Positions 50,753-59,466 of a stretch of 64,000 nucleotides of DNA are shown piece by piece. The notes under the pieces were generated by a model. That model was not told where the DNA came from and searched no databases. It was given only the letters and a program-made list of their open reading frames with translations. Within the stretch, counting starts at the first letter, position 1; each line of letters opens with the position of its first letter. The translations under genes and the position numbers were made by a program. The stretch lies in assembly GCA_023953905.1 (NCBI GenBank), contig JAMLJA010000017.1, positions 49,402-113,401 on the forward strand, written 5' to 3'. This DNA comes from Rhizobiaceae bacterium. Its GTDB lineage: Bacteria > Pseudomonadota > Alphaproteobacteria > Rhizobiales > Rhizobiaceae.

Positions 50753-52537
50753 ATGGCGGTTGACATCGAGATCAGGAAGCCGGCGCAGTCCGGCCGAAAG
50801 CGCGGCCGCGTGTGGCCGGCTTTCATGAACAGGATGACGGCGCCGTTGCGCCGTCTTCTTGGTCATTACATGTTCTCGAGCCTGACGCGGCGAATTCTCT
50901 TTCTGAACCTTGCCGCGCTCGTGGTGCTGGTTGTCGGTGTCCTGTATCTCAACACCTTTCGTGACGGACTGATCGAAGCGCGGGTCGAAAGCCTGATGAC
51001 GCAGGGTGAGATTATCGCCGGCGCCATAGCGGCATCGGCCACAGTCGAGACGGATTCGATACGAATCGACCCGGAAAAGCTTTTGGAACTTCAGGCTGGA
51101 GAGTCTCTGGCGCCCGGCAGCGACCAACTGGACAGCCTCGATTTCCCCATCAATCCCGAACGCGTTGCTCCCGTGCTCAGGCGTTTGATCTCGCCGACCA
51201 GGACACGCGCCCGCATCTATGATCGCGATGCCAATCTGCTGCTGGATTCACGACATCTGTATTCCCGCGGCCAGATCCTGCGGTTCGACCTGCCGCCGGT
51301 TGTAGACGAGAAACCCGACCTCCTGGACCGAATCTACAAACGGGTATCAAGCTTCTTCTCTCAATCCGACCTGCCGATCTATCGTGAGCAGCCGGGCGGC
51401 AGCGGCGCTGCTTTTCCAGAGGTGATCAGGGCGCTGACCGGTAGCACTGCCACTGAAGTGCGCATCAGCGAACAGGGCGAGCAGATCGTTTCGGTCGCAG
51501 TTCCGGTACAGCGCTTTCGTGCCGTGCTTGGCGTTCTGATGCTGTCCACACAGGGCGGCGACATCGACAAGATCGTGGCAGAGGAGCGCAAGGCAATCCT
51601 ACGCGTCTTCGGGGTGGCCGCGCTCGCCAATGCCATATTGTCCATGCTGCTGGCTTCCACGATCGCCCAGCCCCTGCGCCGGTTGGCGGCAGCCGCCGTG
51701 CGCGTGCGCCGAGGGGTCAAGAGCCGCGAGGAGATTCCGGATTTCTCCGACAGGCAGGACGAAATCGGCAATCTTTCGATCGCAGTGCGCGATATGACCA
51801 ACGCTCTCTACGCCCGCATCGATGCCATCGAGAGCTTTGCGGCCGATGTCAGCCATGAGCTGAAAAATCCGCTGACGTCTCTACGCAGCGCGGTAGAGAC
51901 ATTGCCCCTGGCCAAGAACGAGGTCTCGCGAAGCCGTCTGATGGAGATCATCCAGCATGACGTTCGACGGCTGGACAGGTTGATTACGGACATTTCCGAC
52001 GCCTCGCGTCTCGATGCCGAACTTGCTCGGGAAGATGCAGGCAAGGTGGACCTCAAGAGGCTGATCGGCGATCTCGTCTCGGTCTCCGCAGACGGCGGGA
52101 GGCACAAGAAATCCGTCGAGATCGATTTCAAGGCGGCGAAGCTTCCGCAGGGCGCCAAGGGCTATTTCAGCGCCGGTCACGATTTGCGCATAGGTCAGGT
52201 CATTACCAACCTGATCGAGAATGCGCGCTCCTTCGTTCCCGACGATCACGGCCGGATAACGATCAACCTTTCGCGATCTGGCAGGTTCAACATCATCACG
52301 ATTGACGACAATGGACCCGGCATCCGGGCCGAGAACATCGATAGAATATTTGAACGCTTCTATACGGATCGACCGTCCGGCGAGGCCTTCGGCCAGAACT
52401 CAGGCCTGGGGCTGTCGATCAGTCGCCAGATCATCGAGGCGCACAATGGCTCGCTGACCGCGGAGAATATTCCGGGCACCAAGCCGGGTGAGATCAAGGG
52501 TGCCCGCTTCGTCGTCACCCTTCCTGCCGAGGTGTGA
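50753..52537 (+). CDS. chvG: Sensor histidine kinase ChvG/ExoS
   Basis: The 594-residue protein has two membrane segments (about 45-70 and about 280-300) enclosing a periplasmic domain, then HAMP, the H-box AADVSHELKNPLTSLRSA (His near residue 367), N-box NLIENARSFVPD and G-box SGLGLSISRQII. It senses acidity or envelope state and phosphorylates ChvI. Its TGA overlaps the hprK ATG by 4 bp, so signalling and carbon-phosphate control genes are coupled. Confidence 0.96.
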   Translation: MAVDIEIRKPAQSGRKRGRVWPAFMNRMTAPLRRLLGHYMFSSLTRRILFLNLAALVVLVVGVLYLNTFRDGLIEARVESLMTQGEIIAGAIAASATVETDSIRIDPEKLLELQAGESLAPGSDQLDSLDFPINPERVAPVLRRLISPTRTRARIYDRDANLLLDSRHLYSRGQILRFDLPPVVDEKPDLLDRIYKRVSSFFSQSDLPIYREQPGGSGAAFPEVIRALTGSTATEVRISEQGEQIVSVAVPVQRFRAVLGVLMLSTQGGDIDKIVAEERKAILRVFGVAALANAILSMLLASTIAQPLRRLAAAAVRVRRGVKSREEIPDFSDRQDEIGNLSIAVRDMTNALYARIDAIESFAADVSHELKNPLTSLRSAVETLPLAKNEVSRSRLMEIIQHDVRRLDRLITDISDASRLDAELAREDAGKVDLKRLIGDLVSVSADGGRHKKSVEIDFKAAKLPQGAKGYFSAGHDLRIGQVITNLIENARSFVPDDHGRITINLSRSGRFNIITIDDNGPGIRAENIDRIFERFYTDRPSGEAFGQNSGLGLSISRQIIEAHNGSLTAENIPGTKPGEIKGARFVVTLPAEV

Positions 52538-52977
52538 TGGCGCCTGCAAAGTCCAACTTACATGCGACAGCCGTGGTTATCGGGGACAAAGGCGTCGTCA
52601 TCACCGGCGCATCAGGCTCGGGGAAAACAACGCTGGCCATGGCACTTATGGCGTTCGCACACAGCAGCGGGCGGTTTGCACGGCTCGTCTCCGATGATCA
52701 GATTCTGCTGCACGCGCGCAATGGTCGACTGATTGCCGAATCTCCCCATCAGATCCGCGGGATGATTGAAGTCTACAGCCTTGGCCCTCGGCCGTGCCAA
52801 TCTCTTTCAGAGGCAGTTGTCGATCTCGTTGTGAACCTAAGGGAGCGACCCTACGCCCCCCGTTTTACCGAGCACACCACGACAAGCCTTGCAGGCATCG
52901 ACGTTGCGTCACTCACGTTTGAGCATCGCAATGCACAGGGCGGGATATTGGCCATTTTGACCGCACTTTGGTCATGA
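52534..52977 (+). CDS. hprK: HPr kinase/phosphorylase (short alphaproteobacterial form)
   Basis: The 147-residue protein is the C-terminal catalytic half only, without the N-terminal domain of Gram-positive enzymes, as usual for alphaproteobacteria. Walker A is GASGSGKTT (24-32), followed by SDDQILLHARNGRLIAESP and IRGMIEVYSLG with the acidic catalytic site. It phosphorylates Ser55 of the HPr encoded at 53557. It overlaps chvG by 4 bp; its stop codon is inside a 13-bp inverted repeat. Confidence 0.92.
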   Translation: MMAPAKSNLHATAVVIGDKGVVITGASGSGKTTLAMALMAFAHSSGRFARLVSDDQILLHARNGRLIAESPHQIRGMIEVYSLGPRPCQSLSEAVVDLVVNLRERPYAPRFTEHTTTSLAGIDVASLTFEHRNAQGGILAILTALWS

Positions 52978-53028
52978 GGCGCGGCCGTCTCGGCGCGTCC
53001 CACCTTGGGTAATGCGTCAAAATGGCCA
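52949..53028. promoter_or_regulatory. 13-bp inverted repeat straddling the hprK stop codon
   Basis: TGGCCATTTTGAC (52949-52961) and GTCAAAATGGCCA (53016-53028) are perfectly complementary, with a 54-base spacer containing the hprK stop at 52975-52977. In RNA this would place the hprK 3' end in a long stem and may affect termination or expression of the downstream EIIA gene. Smaller dyads (ATGCGT/ACGCAT) follow in the same 181-bp gap. Confidence 0.5.
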
Positions 53029-53158
53029 CCTTTGCGGCAAATTGGGGCTTGTCAACGCATCGCGCGTCGACAAGATAGCGCACTCGTTGCCGGCCCGCCG
53101 GAAGCGTAACAACAGTATCAGGCGTGCATGAATGCGCCATGACGGGAGCCCAAGCAGA

Positions 53159-53560
53159 ATGATCGGTCTCGTGCTCGTCACGCACGGTCGACTTGCCGAG
53201 GAATTTCGCAACGCCGTCGAGCATGTGGTCGGACCTCAGCAAAATCTTGAAACCGTTTCGATCGGCGCTGACGATGACATGCAGCAGCGCCGTCATGACA
53301 TTGTCGATGCCGTCGCCCGCGCCGATACCGGCGAAGGGGTCATCATCCTGACCGACATGTTCGGGGGCACGCCGTCGAACCTGGCCATCTCTGTAATGGA
53401 ACCGGGTCGGGTGGAGATCATTGCCGGCGTCAATCTGCCAATGCTCATCAAGCTCTCCAGCGTCCGGAAAGAGGGCGGTATGGCCAATGCGCTGAATGAG
53501 GCGCAGAATGCCGGTCGAAAATACATCAACGTGGCAAGCCAGCTTCTGAACGGCAAATGA
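53159..53560 (+). CDS. PTS EIIA component, mannose (ManX-N) type
   Basis: The 133-residue protein starts at ATG 53159 with GGGAG ten bases upstream. It has the phosphoryl-accepting His9 in LVLVTHGRLAEE and the family motif DMFGGTPSN. It accepts phosphate from HPr in the cytosol. No EIIB/C/D permease is present, so, as in other alphaproteobacteria, it serves regulation and not sugar uptake. It overlaps the HPr gene by 4 bp. Confidence 0.93.
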   Translation: MIGLVLVTHGRLAEEFRNAVEHVVGPQQNLETVSIGADDDMQQRRHDIVDAVARADTGEGVIILTDMFGGTPSNLAISVMEPGRVEIIAGVNLPMLIKLSSVRKEGGMANALNEAQNAGRKYINVASQLLNGK

Positions 53561-53853
53561 GCGCAGACACCTTGGCACCGAATGGTCTGATCCGCGACGT
53601 CACCATCGTCAACCAGCGGGGGCTGCACGCGCGTGCATCTGCAAAGTTCGTGCAGGTTGCCAGCGGTTTCGAAGCCGATGTGACGGTCGAAAAGGACGGT
53701 ATCAGCGTAGGCGGCACGTCGATCATGGGATTGATGATGCTAGCCGCGAGCCCCGGTTGCTCGGTTCGCATTACCGCCAGCGGTCGGGAAGCTGCGGGGG
53801 CTCTTGATGCTTTGGAGACCCTGATTGCAACGCGCTTCGGCGAAGAATGCTGA
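53557..53853 (+). CDS. ptsH: Phosphocarrier protein HPr
   Basis: The 98-residue protein has the His24 phosphorylation site in QRGLHARASAKF and the serine Ser55 in GGTSIMGLMML, 31 residues on, exactly the spacing of His15 and Ser46 in classic HPr. It receives phosphate from EI (not in the window), passes it to the EIIA encoded upstream, and is controlled by HprK. A short non-conserved N-terminal extension of about 9 residues precedes the domain. Confidence 0.95.
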   Translation: MSADTLAPNGLIRDVTIVNQRGLHARASAKFVQVASGFEADVTVEKDGISVGGTSIMGLMMLAASPGCSVRITASGREAAGALDALETLIATRFGEEC

Positions 53854-54138
53854 CGAGCCGTCCAGAGTGCTCGGACGGAGAGATTGTCGCGATGCGCGAT
53901 TCCGCGTTGGCAGAGCGGGGTTCATTGAGCTAGTCTTTCCCTGAATAGCTTTGTCCTTGAATTCTCCGCATTTGGATGGGGCCATCAGGTCGAGTTCTCG
54001 GGCGGGACGGCGTGGCAAGTCCCCTCCGACGGACTTTGTTGTTACCCGGATTCTATGCTGCGGCATTCAATCGATTCAAATGAGGCGGGATTTCGTGCTG
54101 CATCGTTGTCGTTGTCGGGCGTGGGTGGTTTTCCTTTG

Positions 54139-55344
54139 ATGCGGCGTATCGAGAGTGCACGCATATTGATGTACAGCCATGACACGTTCGGGCTGGGGCA
54201 TCTGAGACGATGCAGGGCGATTGCGCATGCCCTCGTCGAGGATTATCGCGGTCTTGAGATATTGATCATCTCCGGGGCCACCATTGCCGGGGCGTTTGAC
54301 TACCGGGCGCGGGTGGACTTCGTTAAGATCCCCAGCGTCATCAAGCTCAGCAATGGTGAATATACGTCGCTTGAGCGCCATCGCGCTCTGGACGAGACAC
54401 TGAAGATGCGCCAATCGATCATCCGCCACACGGCAGAGACATTCCAGCCCGACATCTTCATTGTCGACAAGGAACCACTCGGCTTGCGCGGCGAGGTGGA
54501 GGATACACTTTCGTATCTCAAGACACGCGATACCACCCTTGTTCTTGGTTTGCGCGAAGTCATGGACGCGCCAGAATTGCTCCGGGCCGAATGGCAGCAG
54601 CGCGATGTGATGCGCAAGATCGGCCGGTTCTATGACATGATCTGGACTTACGGTCCGCCCGACTTCTACGATCCGCTTACCGGGCTGGATGCCCCGGCCA
54701 GCGTGCGCGCCAAGATGAAATATGTCGGCTTTCTGCAGCGTAGTCTGTCGCATGACCAGATGCCCGAACATCGTCCCGAAGGCGATTATCTTCTCGTGAC
54801 GACCGGCGGTGGCGGCGATGGTTCGGACCTCGTTCATGATGTCATTCACGCGTATCAGCAGGATGCGACCCTGACCCACAAGGCACTTGTCGTGCTCGGT
54901 CCCTATATGCCGGCCAAAAAGCGGCAGAAGTTGCTTCGCAAGGGCGGCGCAATTCCCCACCTCAAGATGATCGAATTCGACAATCGAATGGAAGATCTCG
55001 TGGCGGGCGCGAAAGCGGTCGTGGCAATGGGGGGCTACAACACCTATTGCGAGATTCTGTCTTTCGACAAGCCCGCGCTCATTGTTCCGCGCGTTCGTCC
55101 GCGCCAGGAGCAACTCATCCGCGCGCGCCGCGGCGCGGAACTTGGCCTCGTGGAGATGCTGCTGCCCGAGCAGGCGGAAGACGCCTTGCTATTCGCGGCC
55201 GCACTCAAGAACCTGCCGAACCGTCCGCGCCCTTCTCAAAGCAATCCGAATCTTAGGCTGGATGGGCTCGCCAATATTTCGCAGGTTGTCGGCGACCTGC
55301 TCGACCTGCGGACCCGGCCCCATCTGTCCGTTGTCGAAGGCTAG
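54139..55344 (+). CDS. COG4671-type glycosyltransferase, copy 1
   Basis: The 401-residue protein starts at ATG 54139 (MRRIESARILMYS) and has the GT-B pattern of COG4671/GT28-like (MurG-related) transferases: HDTFGLGHLRRCRAIAHAL at the N-terminus, IIVDKEPLG, LLVTTGGGGDGSDLV, and VAMGGYNTYCEILS with RPRQEQLIRA near the C-terminus, the usual nucleotide-sugar site. No membrane segment is obvious. It begins a three-gene glycosyltransferase operon of unknown product, 285 bp after ptsH. That gap shows a small hairpin at 53858-53878 and no gene. Confidence 0.87.
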   Translation: MRRIESARILMYSHDTFGLGHLRRCRAIAHALVEDYRGLEILIISGATIAGAFDYRARVDFVKIPSVIKLSNGEYTSLERHRALDETLKMRQSIIRHTAETFQPDIFIVDKEPLGLRGEVEDTLSYLKTRDTTLVLGLREVMDAPELLRAEWQQRDVMRKIGRFYDMIWTYGPPDFYDPLTGLDAPASVRAKMKYVGFLQRSLSHDQMPEHRPEGDYLLVTTGGGGDGSDLVHDVIHAYQQDATLTHKALVVLGPYMPAKKRQKLLRKGGAIPHLKMIEFDNRMEDLVAGAKAVVAMGGYNTYCEILSFDKPALIVPRVRPRQEQLIRARRGAELGLVEMLLPEQAEDALLFAAALKNLPNRPRPSQSNPNLRLDGLANISQVVGDLLDLRTRPHLSVVEG

Positions 55345-55353
55345 TTCGCAATC

Positions 55354-56601
55354 TTGGCGGACACTCGCAAGATCGTCGTTGTGCTGAAGGGCTATCCGCG
55401 TCTGTCGGAAACGTTCATTGCCCAGGAGATACTTGGTCTGGAGAAAGCCGGGCTCGATCTCGCGTTGTTCGCCTTGCGCCGGCCGACCGACAGGAAGCGG
55501 CATCCGGTTCACGACGAGATAAAGGCTCCGGTCAGCTACCTGCCGGAATATCTGCATGAGGAGCCGGGCCGCGTTCTGCGCGCATTTTTCAAGGCGCTGC
55601 CGCGCGCGGGTTTCTGGCGTGCGCTACCTGCATTTCTGCGGGACCTGATGCGCGACCCGACGCGCAATCGCGTCCGCCGCTTTGGCCAGGCGCTGGTGCT
55701 GGCAGACGAATGGCCCGAAGACGCGGGCTGGCTGCATTCGCATTTCATCCACACGCCCGCATCCGTCACGCGGTATGCCAGTGTGATGATCGGGATCCCG
55801 TGGACATGTTCCGCCCATGCAAAGGACATCTGGACCTCTCCCGATTGGGAACTGTCTGGAAAGCTCGCGTCGGCGCGCTGGACAGTGACCTGCACAAAGG
55901 ACGGATATTCGCGGTTGCAGTCGCTGGCAGGAGAACGCTCGCGCGTTCATCTGAGTTATCATGGTCTCGATCTCGATCGATTTGGCCACGTTGCAAACAC
56001 CGGTTCCTCGCGCGACGGTTCCGATCCCGACAATCCGGCGCTCATCCTCAGTGTGGGACGCGCGGTCGAGAAGAAGGGTTATGATATATTGCTGCGTGCG
56101 CTCGCGCTTCTGCCAACCGCTCTGAACTGGCGCTTCGTGCATATTGGCGGCGGCGACAAGCTCGCGGAATTGCAGAAGCTCGCGAAAGAACTTGGCCTGG
56201 ATGGCAGGATTGCCTGGAAAGGCGCCTTGGCGCAGGAAGACGTGCTGGCGCACTACCGCACATCCGATCTCTTCGTTCTGCCGTGCCGGGTCGCCGCCGA
56301 TGGCGACCGCGACGGGCTTCCAAATGTGTTGGTTGAAGCCTCAAGTCAGCGGCTGATGTGCGTGTCGACCGACGTCGCGGGCGTTCCGGAATTGATCGTG
56401 GACGGAGAAAACGGGCTGCTCGTTCCACCGGAAGACCCGCAGGCTTTAGCAGCGGCGCTGGAACGGGCCATTTGCGATCCATATATGCGCGAGGCTTTCG
56501 GCGACAGTGCGGAAAAGCGGGTGCGCGGGGCATTCGACCATCGTTCGAGCATCCGGCAATTGACCGAATTGTTTAAAGAGTCCTGGTGCAACGAACAATG
56601 A
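55354..56601 (+). CDS. Family 4 glycosyltransferase
   Basis: The 415-residue GT-B enzyme has an N-terminal KIVVVLKGYPRLSETFIAQEI, HSHFIHTPASVTRYASVMIG, CSAHAKDIW and the C-terminal nucleotide-sugar region LPNVLVEASSQRLMCVSTDVAGVPELI with VDGENGLLVPPEDP. Its start is a TTG at 55354, 9 bp after the previous gene; no closer ATG fits. It is between two COG4671-type enzymes. The acceptor and sugar are unknown; a capsule, lipid or exopolysaccharide precursor is a reasonable guess. Confidence 0.87.
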   Translation: MADTRKIVVVLKGYPRLSETFIAQEILGLEKAGLDLALFALRRPTDRKRHPVHDEIKAPVSYLPEYLHEEPGRVLRAFFKALPRAGFWRALPAFLRDLMRDPTRNRVRRFGQALVLADEWPEDAGWLHSHFIHTPASVTRYASVMIGIPWTCSAHAKDIWTSPDWELSGKLASARWTVTCTKDGYSRLQSLAGERSRVHLSYHGLDLDRFGHVANTGSSRDGSDPDNPALILSVGRAVEKKGYDILLRALALLPTALNWRFVHIGGGDKLAELQKLAKELGLDGRIAWKGALAQEDVLAHYRTSDLFVLPCRVAADGDRDGLPNVLVEASSQRLMCVSTDVAGVPELIVDGENGLLVPPEDPQALAAALERAICDPYMREAFGDSAEKRVRGAFDHRSSIRQLTELFKESWCNEQ

Positions 56602-57725
56602 GTGCACGGCGCGTTCTCTTTTACGTCCAGCACCTGCTTGGGATCGGCCATCTGGCCCGGGCGAGCCGCATTGCAAGTGCGCTTTCCGAGGCCGGTTTTG
56701 ACGTCACGGTCGTCACGGGCGGCATGCCCGTTGCGGGCTTTCCCTTGCCCGGCATCAAGCACATCGCCTTGCCAGCCCTGACATCGAGCGACGAAGGTTT
56801 TTCAGGGCTCGTGACCGCGGATGGCGAAGCTGCCGACAGACACTTCGAGGAAATGCGGCGCGATCTGCTGCTTGAGGCGTTTCGCTCGCAGGCCCCGGAT
56901 ATCCTCATCATTGAAGCATTCCCGTTCGGGCGCCGTCAGATGCGCTTTGAGCTACTGCCGCTTCTCGAAGCTGCCATCGTTGCCACGCCACGGCCATTGA
57001 TCGCCTCATCGATCCGCGACATCCTGCAGGAGCGTACGAAGCCGGGACGCAACGAAGAGACCGTTGACTACATCAACCGGTATTTCGATCTAGTCCTCGT
57101 GCATGGCGACCCTCAGTTTGTACCTCTCGAAGCGACCTTTCCGCTCACCGACGCCATACGCGACAAGATCGCCTATACAGGCCTCGTTGCACCACCCTCG
57201 CCGGTCCCGTCGACAGAAAGTTTCGATATCGTGGTCTCGGCAGGTGGCGGTGCGGCCGGCAGGGATCTTGTCTCAGCAGCCGTCGATGCTGCCGCGATGC
57301 TCGACCCCGATCTCCGCTGGTTGCTCATCACCGGTCCAAACCTGCCTGCCGCCCAATTCGATGCAGCGGCAAGCAAGGCGGGCGCGAACGTGCAAGTCGA
57401 ACGCTTCCGAAACGATTTTGCCAATCTTCTTGCAGCCGCGCGCCTTTCCGTTTCCCAGGCAGGCTACAATACTGTCTGCGACGTGCTGCAAGCCGGTTGC
57501 CGATCGGTACTCGTGTCTTTCGCAGCCGGCGGCGAAACGGAGCAGTCAATGCGCGCCGAACGGCTCGCACAAAGAGGATTGACCAGCGTACTCTCCGAGG
57601 CGGGCATCAACGGCTCGAGCCTGGCTGCCGCTGTCGGTACTGCGCTGAGCGCCCCGGCTCCAAGCCCCGCAGGCCTCCCCCTTCAGGGCGCACACAAGAC
57701 CGCCGCTATTCTCGCCGCATACTAA
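56598..57725 (+). CDS. COG4671-type glycosyltransferase, copy 2
   Basis: The 375-residue protein starts at ATG 56598, overlapping the GT4 stop (ATGA); a GTG 12 bases before is the alternative. Features mirror copy 1: YVQHLLGIGHLARASRIASAL, IIEAFPFGRRQM, FDIVVSAGGGAAGRDLV and SQAGYNTVCDVLQAG, with a C-terminal EQSMRAERL. The order COG4671 - GT4 - COG4671 is unusual. No known polysaccharide genes surround it. Confidence 0.87.
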   Translation: MSARRVLFYVQHLLGIGHLARASRIASALSEAGFDVTVVTGGMPVAGFPLPGIKHIALPALTSSDEGFSGLVTADGEAADRHFEEMRRDLLLEAFRSQAPDILIIEAFPFGRRQMRFELLPLLEAAIVATPRPLIASSIRDILQERTKPGRNEETVDYINRYFDLVLVHGDPQFVPLEATFPLTDAIRDKIAYTGLVAPPSPVPSTESFDIVVSAGGGAAGRDLVSAAVDAAAMLDPDLRWLLITGPNLPAAQFDAAASKAGANVQVERFRNDFANLLAAARLSVSQAGYNTVCDVLQAGCRSVLVSFAAGGETEQSMRAERLAQRGLTSVLSEAGINGSSLAAAVGTALSAPAPSPAGLPLQGAHKTAAILAAY

Positions 57726-57790
57726 CCAGCCCGTTGCCGCGTCACGGCAGGCAGCAGCGGAAATTGCCGCGCTCGCACTGACAGGCTTGC

Positions 57791-57814
57791 ATTTAATCAT
57801 TCGATTGATTAAAT
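57791..57814. promoter_or_regulatory. CecR-type operator, perfect 9-bp inverted repeat
   Basis: ATTTAATCA (57791-57799) and TGATTAAAT (57806-57814) are perfect arms with a 6-base spacer, ending 7 bp before the regulator's own ATG at 57822. Such a location, over the expected ribosome-binding region and start of transcription, indicates autorepression by the adjacent TetR protein. Confidence 0.7.
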
Positions 57815-57821
57815 TCTCGTC

Positions 57822-58511
57822 ATGACTACTGAACCTCAGATTGAACGCAACAGTGCGGAGCAGACGCGGCTGGCACTTGTGCGCGCTGCGCTGGACCTCT
57901 TCGGGCGGAAAGGGTTCGAGGGCTCATCCACGCGCGAGATCGCTGCGCTGGCAGAGGCGAATATCGGTTCGATCGCCTATCATTTCGGCGGCAAGGAAGG
58001 CCTTCGCACGGCCTGCGCGGAATACATCGTCTCCACGCTTTCGGCCGTTTCCGGCCAGGTCCTGGGCAGCGCACCTGACCCATCGGATCTTTCGCCAGCG
58101 GAGGCCCATGCCCTGCTGAAACGGATGATCGAGACGATGTTGGGTTTCCTCGTCGGACAGGCGCGATCAAGGGACTTCGTACAGTTCATCCTGCGCGAAC
58201 TTGCCAACCCGTCGGCAGCGCTCGATGCGGTTTACGATCGGCTGTTCGAACCGTTGCACAGGAGGCTTTGCCGGATATGGCAGGCGGCAACCGGCGAGGA
58301 TGCAGACTCGGACGCATCGAAACTGGCGATTTTCACACTCATTGGGCAGATCGTCTATTTCCGCATCGGACGCGAAGCCGTGCAGCGCCGCATGGACTGG
58401 ACGAACATTACCGATGTCGAACTCAAGGCGTTGACTGCGAGTGTGACGGCAAACCTCGACGCCATGCTGGCCGCGCGCACACCACCGCCAACGAAACCGA
58501 AGGAAAGCTGA
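57822..58511 (+). CDS. TetR-family regulator, CecR/CerR type
   Basis: The 229-residue protein has an N-terminal helix-turn-helix (RLALVRAALDLFGRKGFEGSS, then TREIAALAEANIGSIAYHFG) and a C-terminal domain of the DUF1956/CecR group (FILRELANPSAALDAVYDRLF). E. coli CecR (YbiH) represses an HlyD-ABC operon (ybhGFSR) that lies next to it; the same order is found here. It presumably binds the palindrome just upstream and is released by a toxic compound. Confidence 0.9.
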   Translation: MTTEPQIERNSAEQTRLALVRAALDLFGRKGFEGSSTREIAALAEANIGSIAYHFGGKEGLRTACAEYIVSTLSAVSGQVLGSAPDPSDLSPAEAHALLKRMIETMLGFLVGQARSRDFVQFILRELANPSAALDAVYDRLFEPLHRRLCRIWQAATGEDADSDASKLAIFTLIGQIVYFRIGREAVQRRMDWTNITDVELKALTASVTANLDAMLAARTPPPTKPKES

Positions 58512-58512
58512 C

Positions 58513-59466
58513 ATGAGTTTCGTGTGCACCGTGCCGATCATCGCGTCGCTGTTTGCGTCATGCAATCCGGTCGCGCCGCTCGCCGTGGGCTATGTCGAAG
58601 GCGAGTTCGTTTTGCTGGCGCCGATAGACGTTTCGCAGGTCACGGAGCTTTCGGTGAAGCGCGGCGACCGCGTTGAATCCGGCAGCGTGATCGCGACCCT
58701 GGACGAGGGCGATGCCCTGATCGCGGTGGCACAGGCAGAGGCCGGGCTGGCACAGGCAGAGGCCCAACTCGCAGACATTAAGATCGGCAAGCGGCCGGAA
58801 GAGATTGCCGTGCTGGAAGCAACGTTGCGCTCGGCCAAGGCACAGTCAGAGGAAAGCGCCCGCGTCCTTGCCCGAATCAGCGACCTCTATAAGAGAGGTA
58901 CGGCCACAAAGGCGCAGCTGGATGAAGCAACCACGCAGGTGGAGGTCGGAGAGGCGGCCATCAGTCAAGCTGAAGCCAATCTCGCCGTGGCTCATCTGCC
59001 CGCGCGGCCGGAGGTGATCAAGGCGGTTGAGAATCAGGTCAAGCAGGCGCGCGCGACGCTCGATCAGGCAAACTGGCGGCTTTCAAAACGCAAGATCGCA
59101 GCGCCGACCGCCGGCCGCATCGACGACGTCATCCGCAATCCCGGAGATCTCGCCGGCCCGTCCGCTCCGGTGGTCTCCCTGCTTCCGGACGGGGCGGTCA
59201 AGTTGAAGGTCTATGTTCCTGAAGGCAGCTTTTCGAGCGTCGCGGCGGGCGATGTCCTCGCTGTCAATTGCGACGGCTGCAAGCCCGGACTAACTGCCCG
59301 CGTGAGCTATGTTTCGCCGGATCCCGAGTTCACGCCGCCTGTCATCTATTCTCTCGAGACGCGGCAGAAGCTCGTCTATCTCGTCGAGGCCAGACCTGAG
59401 GGGGATGCCACGTCTTTGCAGCCCGGCCAGATCGTCGATGTCTCGCTTTCCGCGCTGAACCCATGA
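58513..59466 (+). CDS. HlyD-family periplasmic adaptor (YbhG-like)
   Basis: The 317-residue protein has an N-terminal hydrophobic stretch and a possible lipobox LFASC (C17), then a biotinyl-lipoyl-like segment (VTELSVKRGDRVESGSVIATL) and a long coiled-coil hairpin of Ala/Gln-rich heptads (about 75-190). The barrel follows with KIAAPTAGRIDDVI and PGDLAGPSAPVVSL. It bridges the inner-membrane ABC transporter to an outer-membrane channel. AAGGAA lies in front of ATG 58513, 1 bp after the regulator stop. Confidence 0.87.
   Translation: MSFVCTVPIIASLFASCNPVAPLAVGYVEGEFVLLAPIDVSQVTELSVKRGDRVESGSVIATLDEGDALIAVAQAEAGLAQAEAQLADIKIGKRPEEIAVLEATLRSAKAQSEESARVLARISDLYKRGTATKAQLDEATTQVEVGEAAISQAEANLAVAHLPARPEVIKAVENQVKQARATLDQANWRLSKRKIAAPTAGRIDDVIRNPGDLAGPSAPVVSLLPDGAVKLKVYVPEGSFSSVAAGDVLAVNCDGCKPGLTARVSYVSPDPEFTPPVIYSLETRQKLVYLVEARPEGDATSLQPGQIVDVSLSALNP

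Noticed and set aside
53858..53878. Hairpin CCGTCC...GGACGG after ptsH as a terminator
   Set aside because: Only six pairs and no T-tract; too weak to call.
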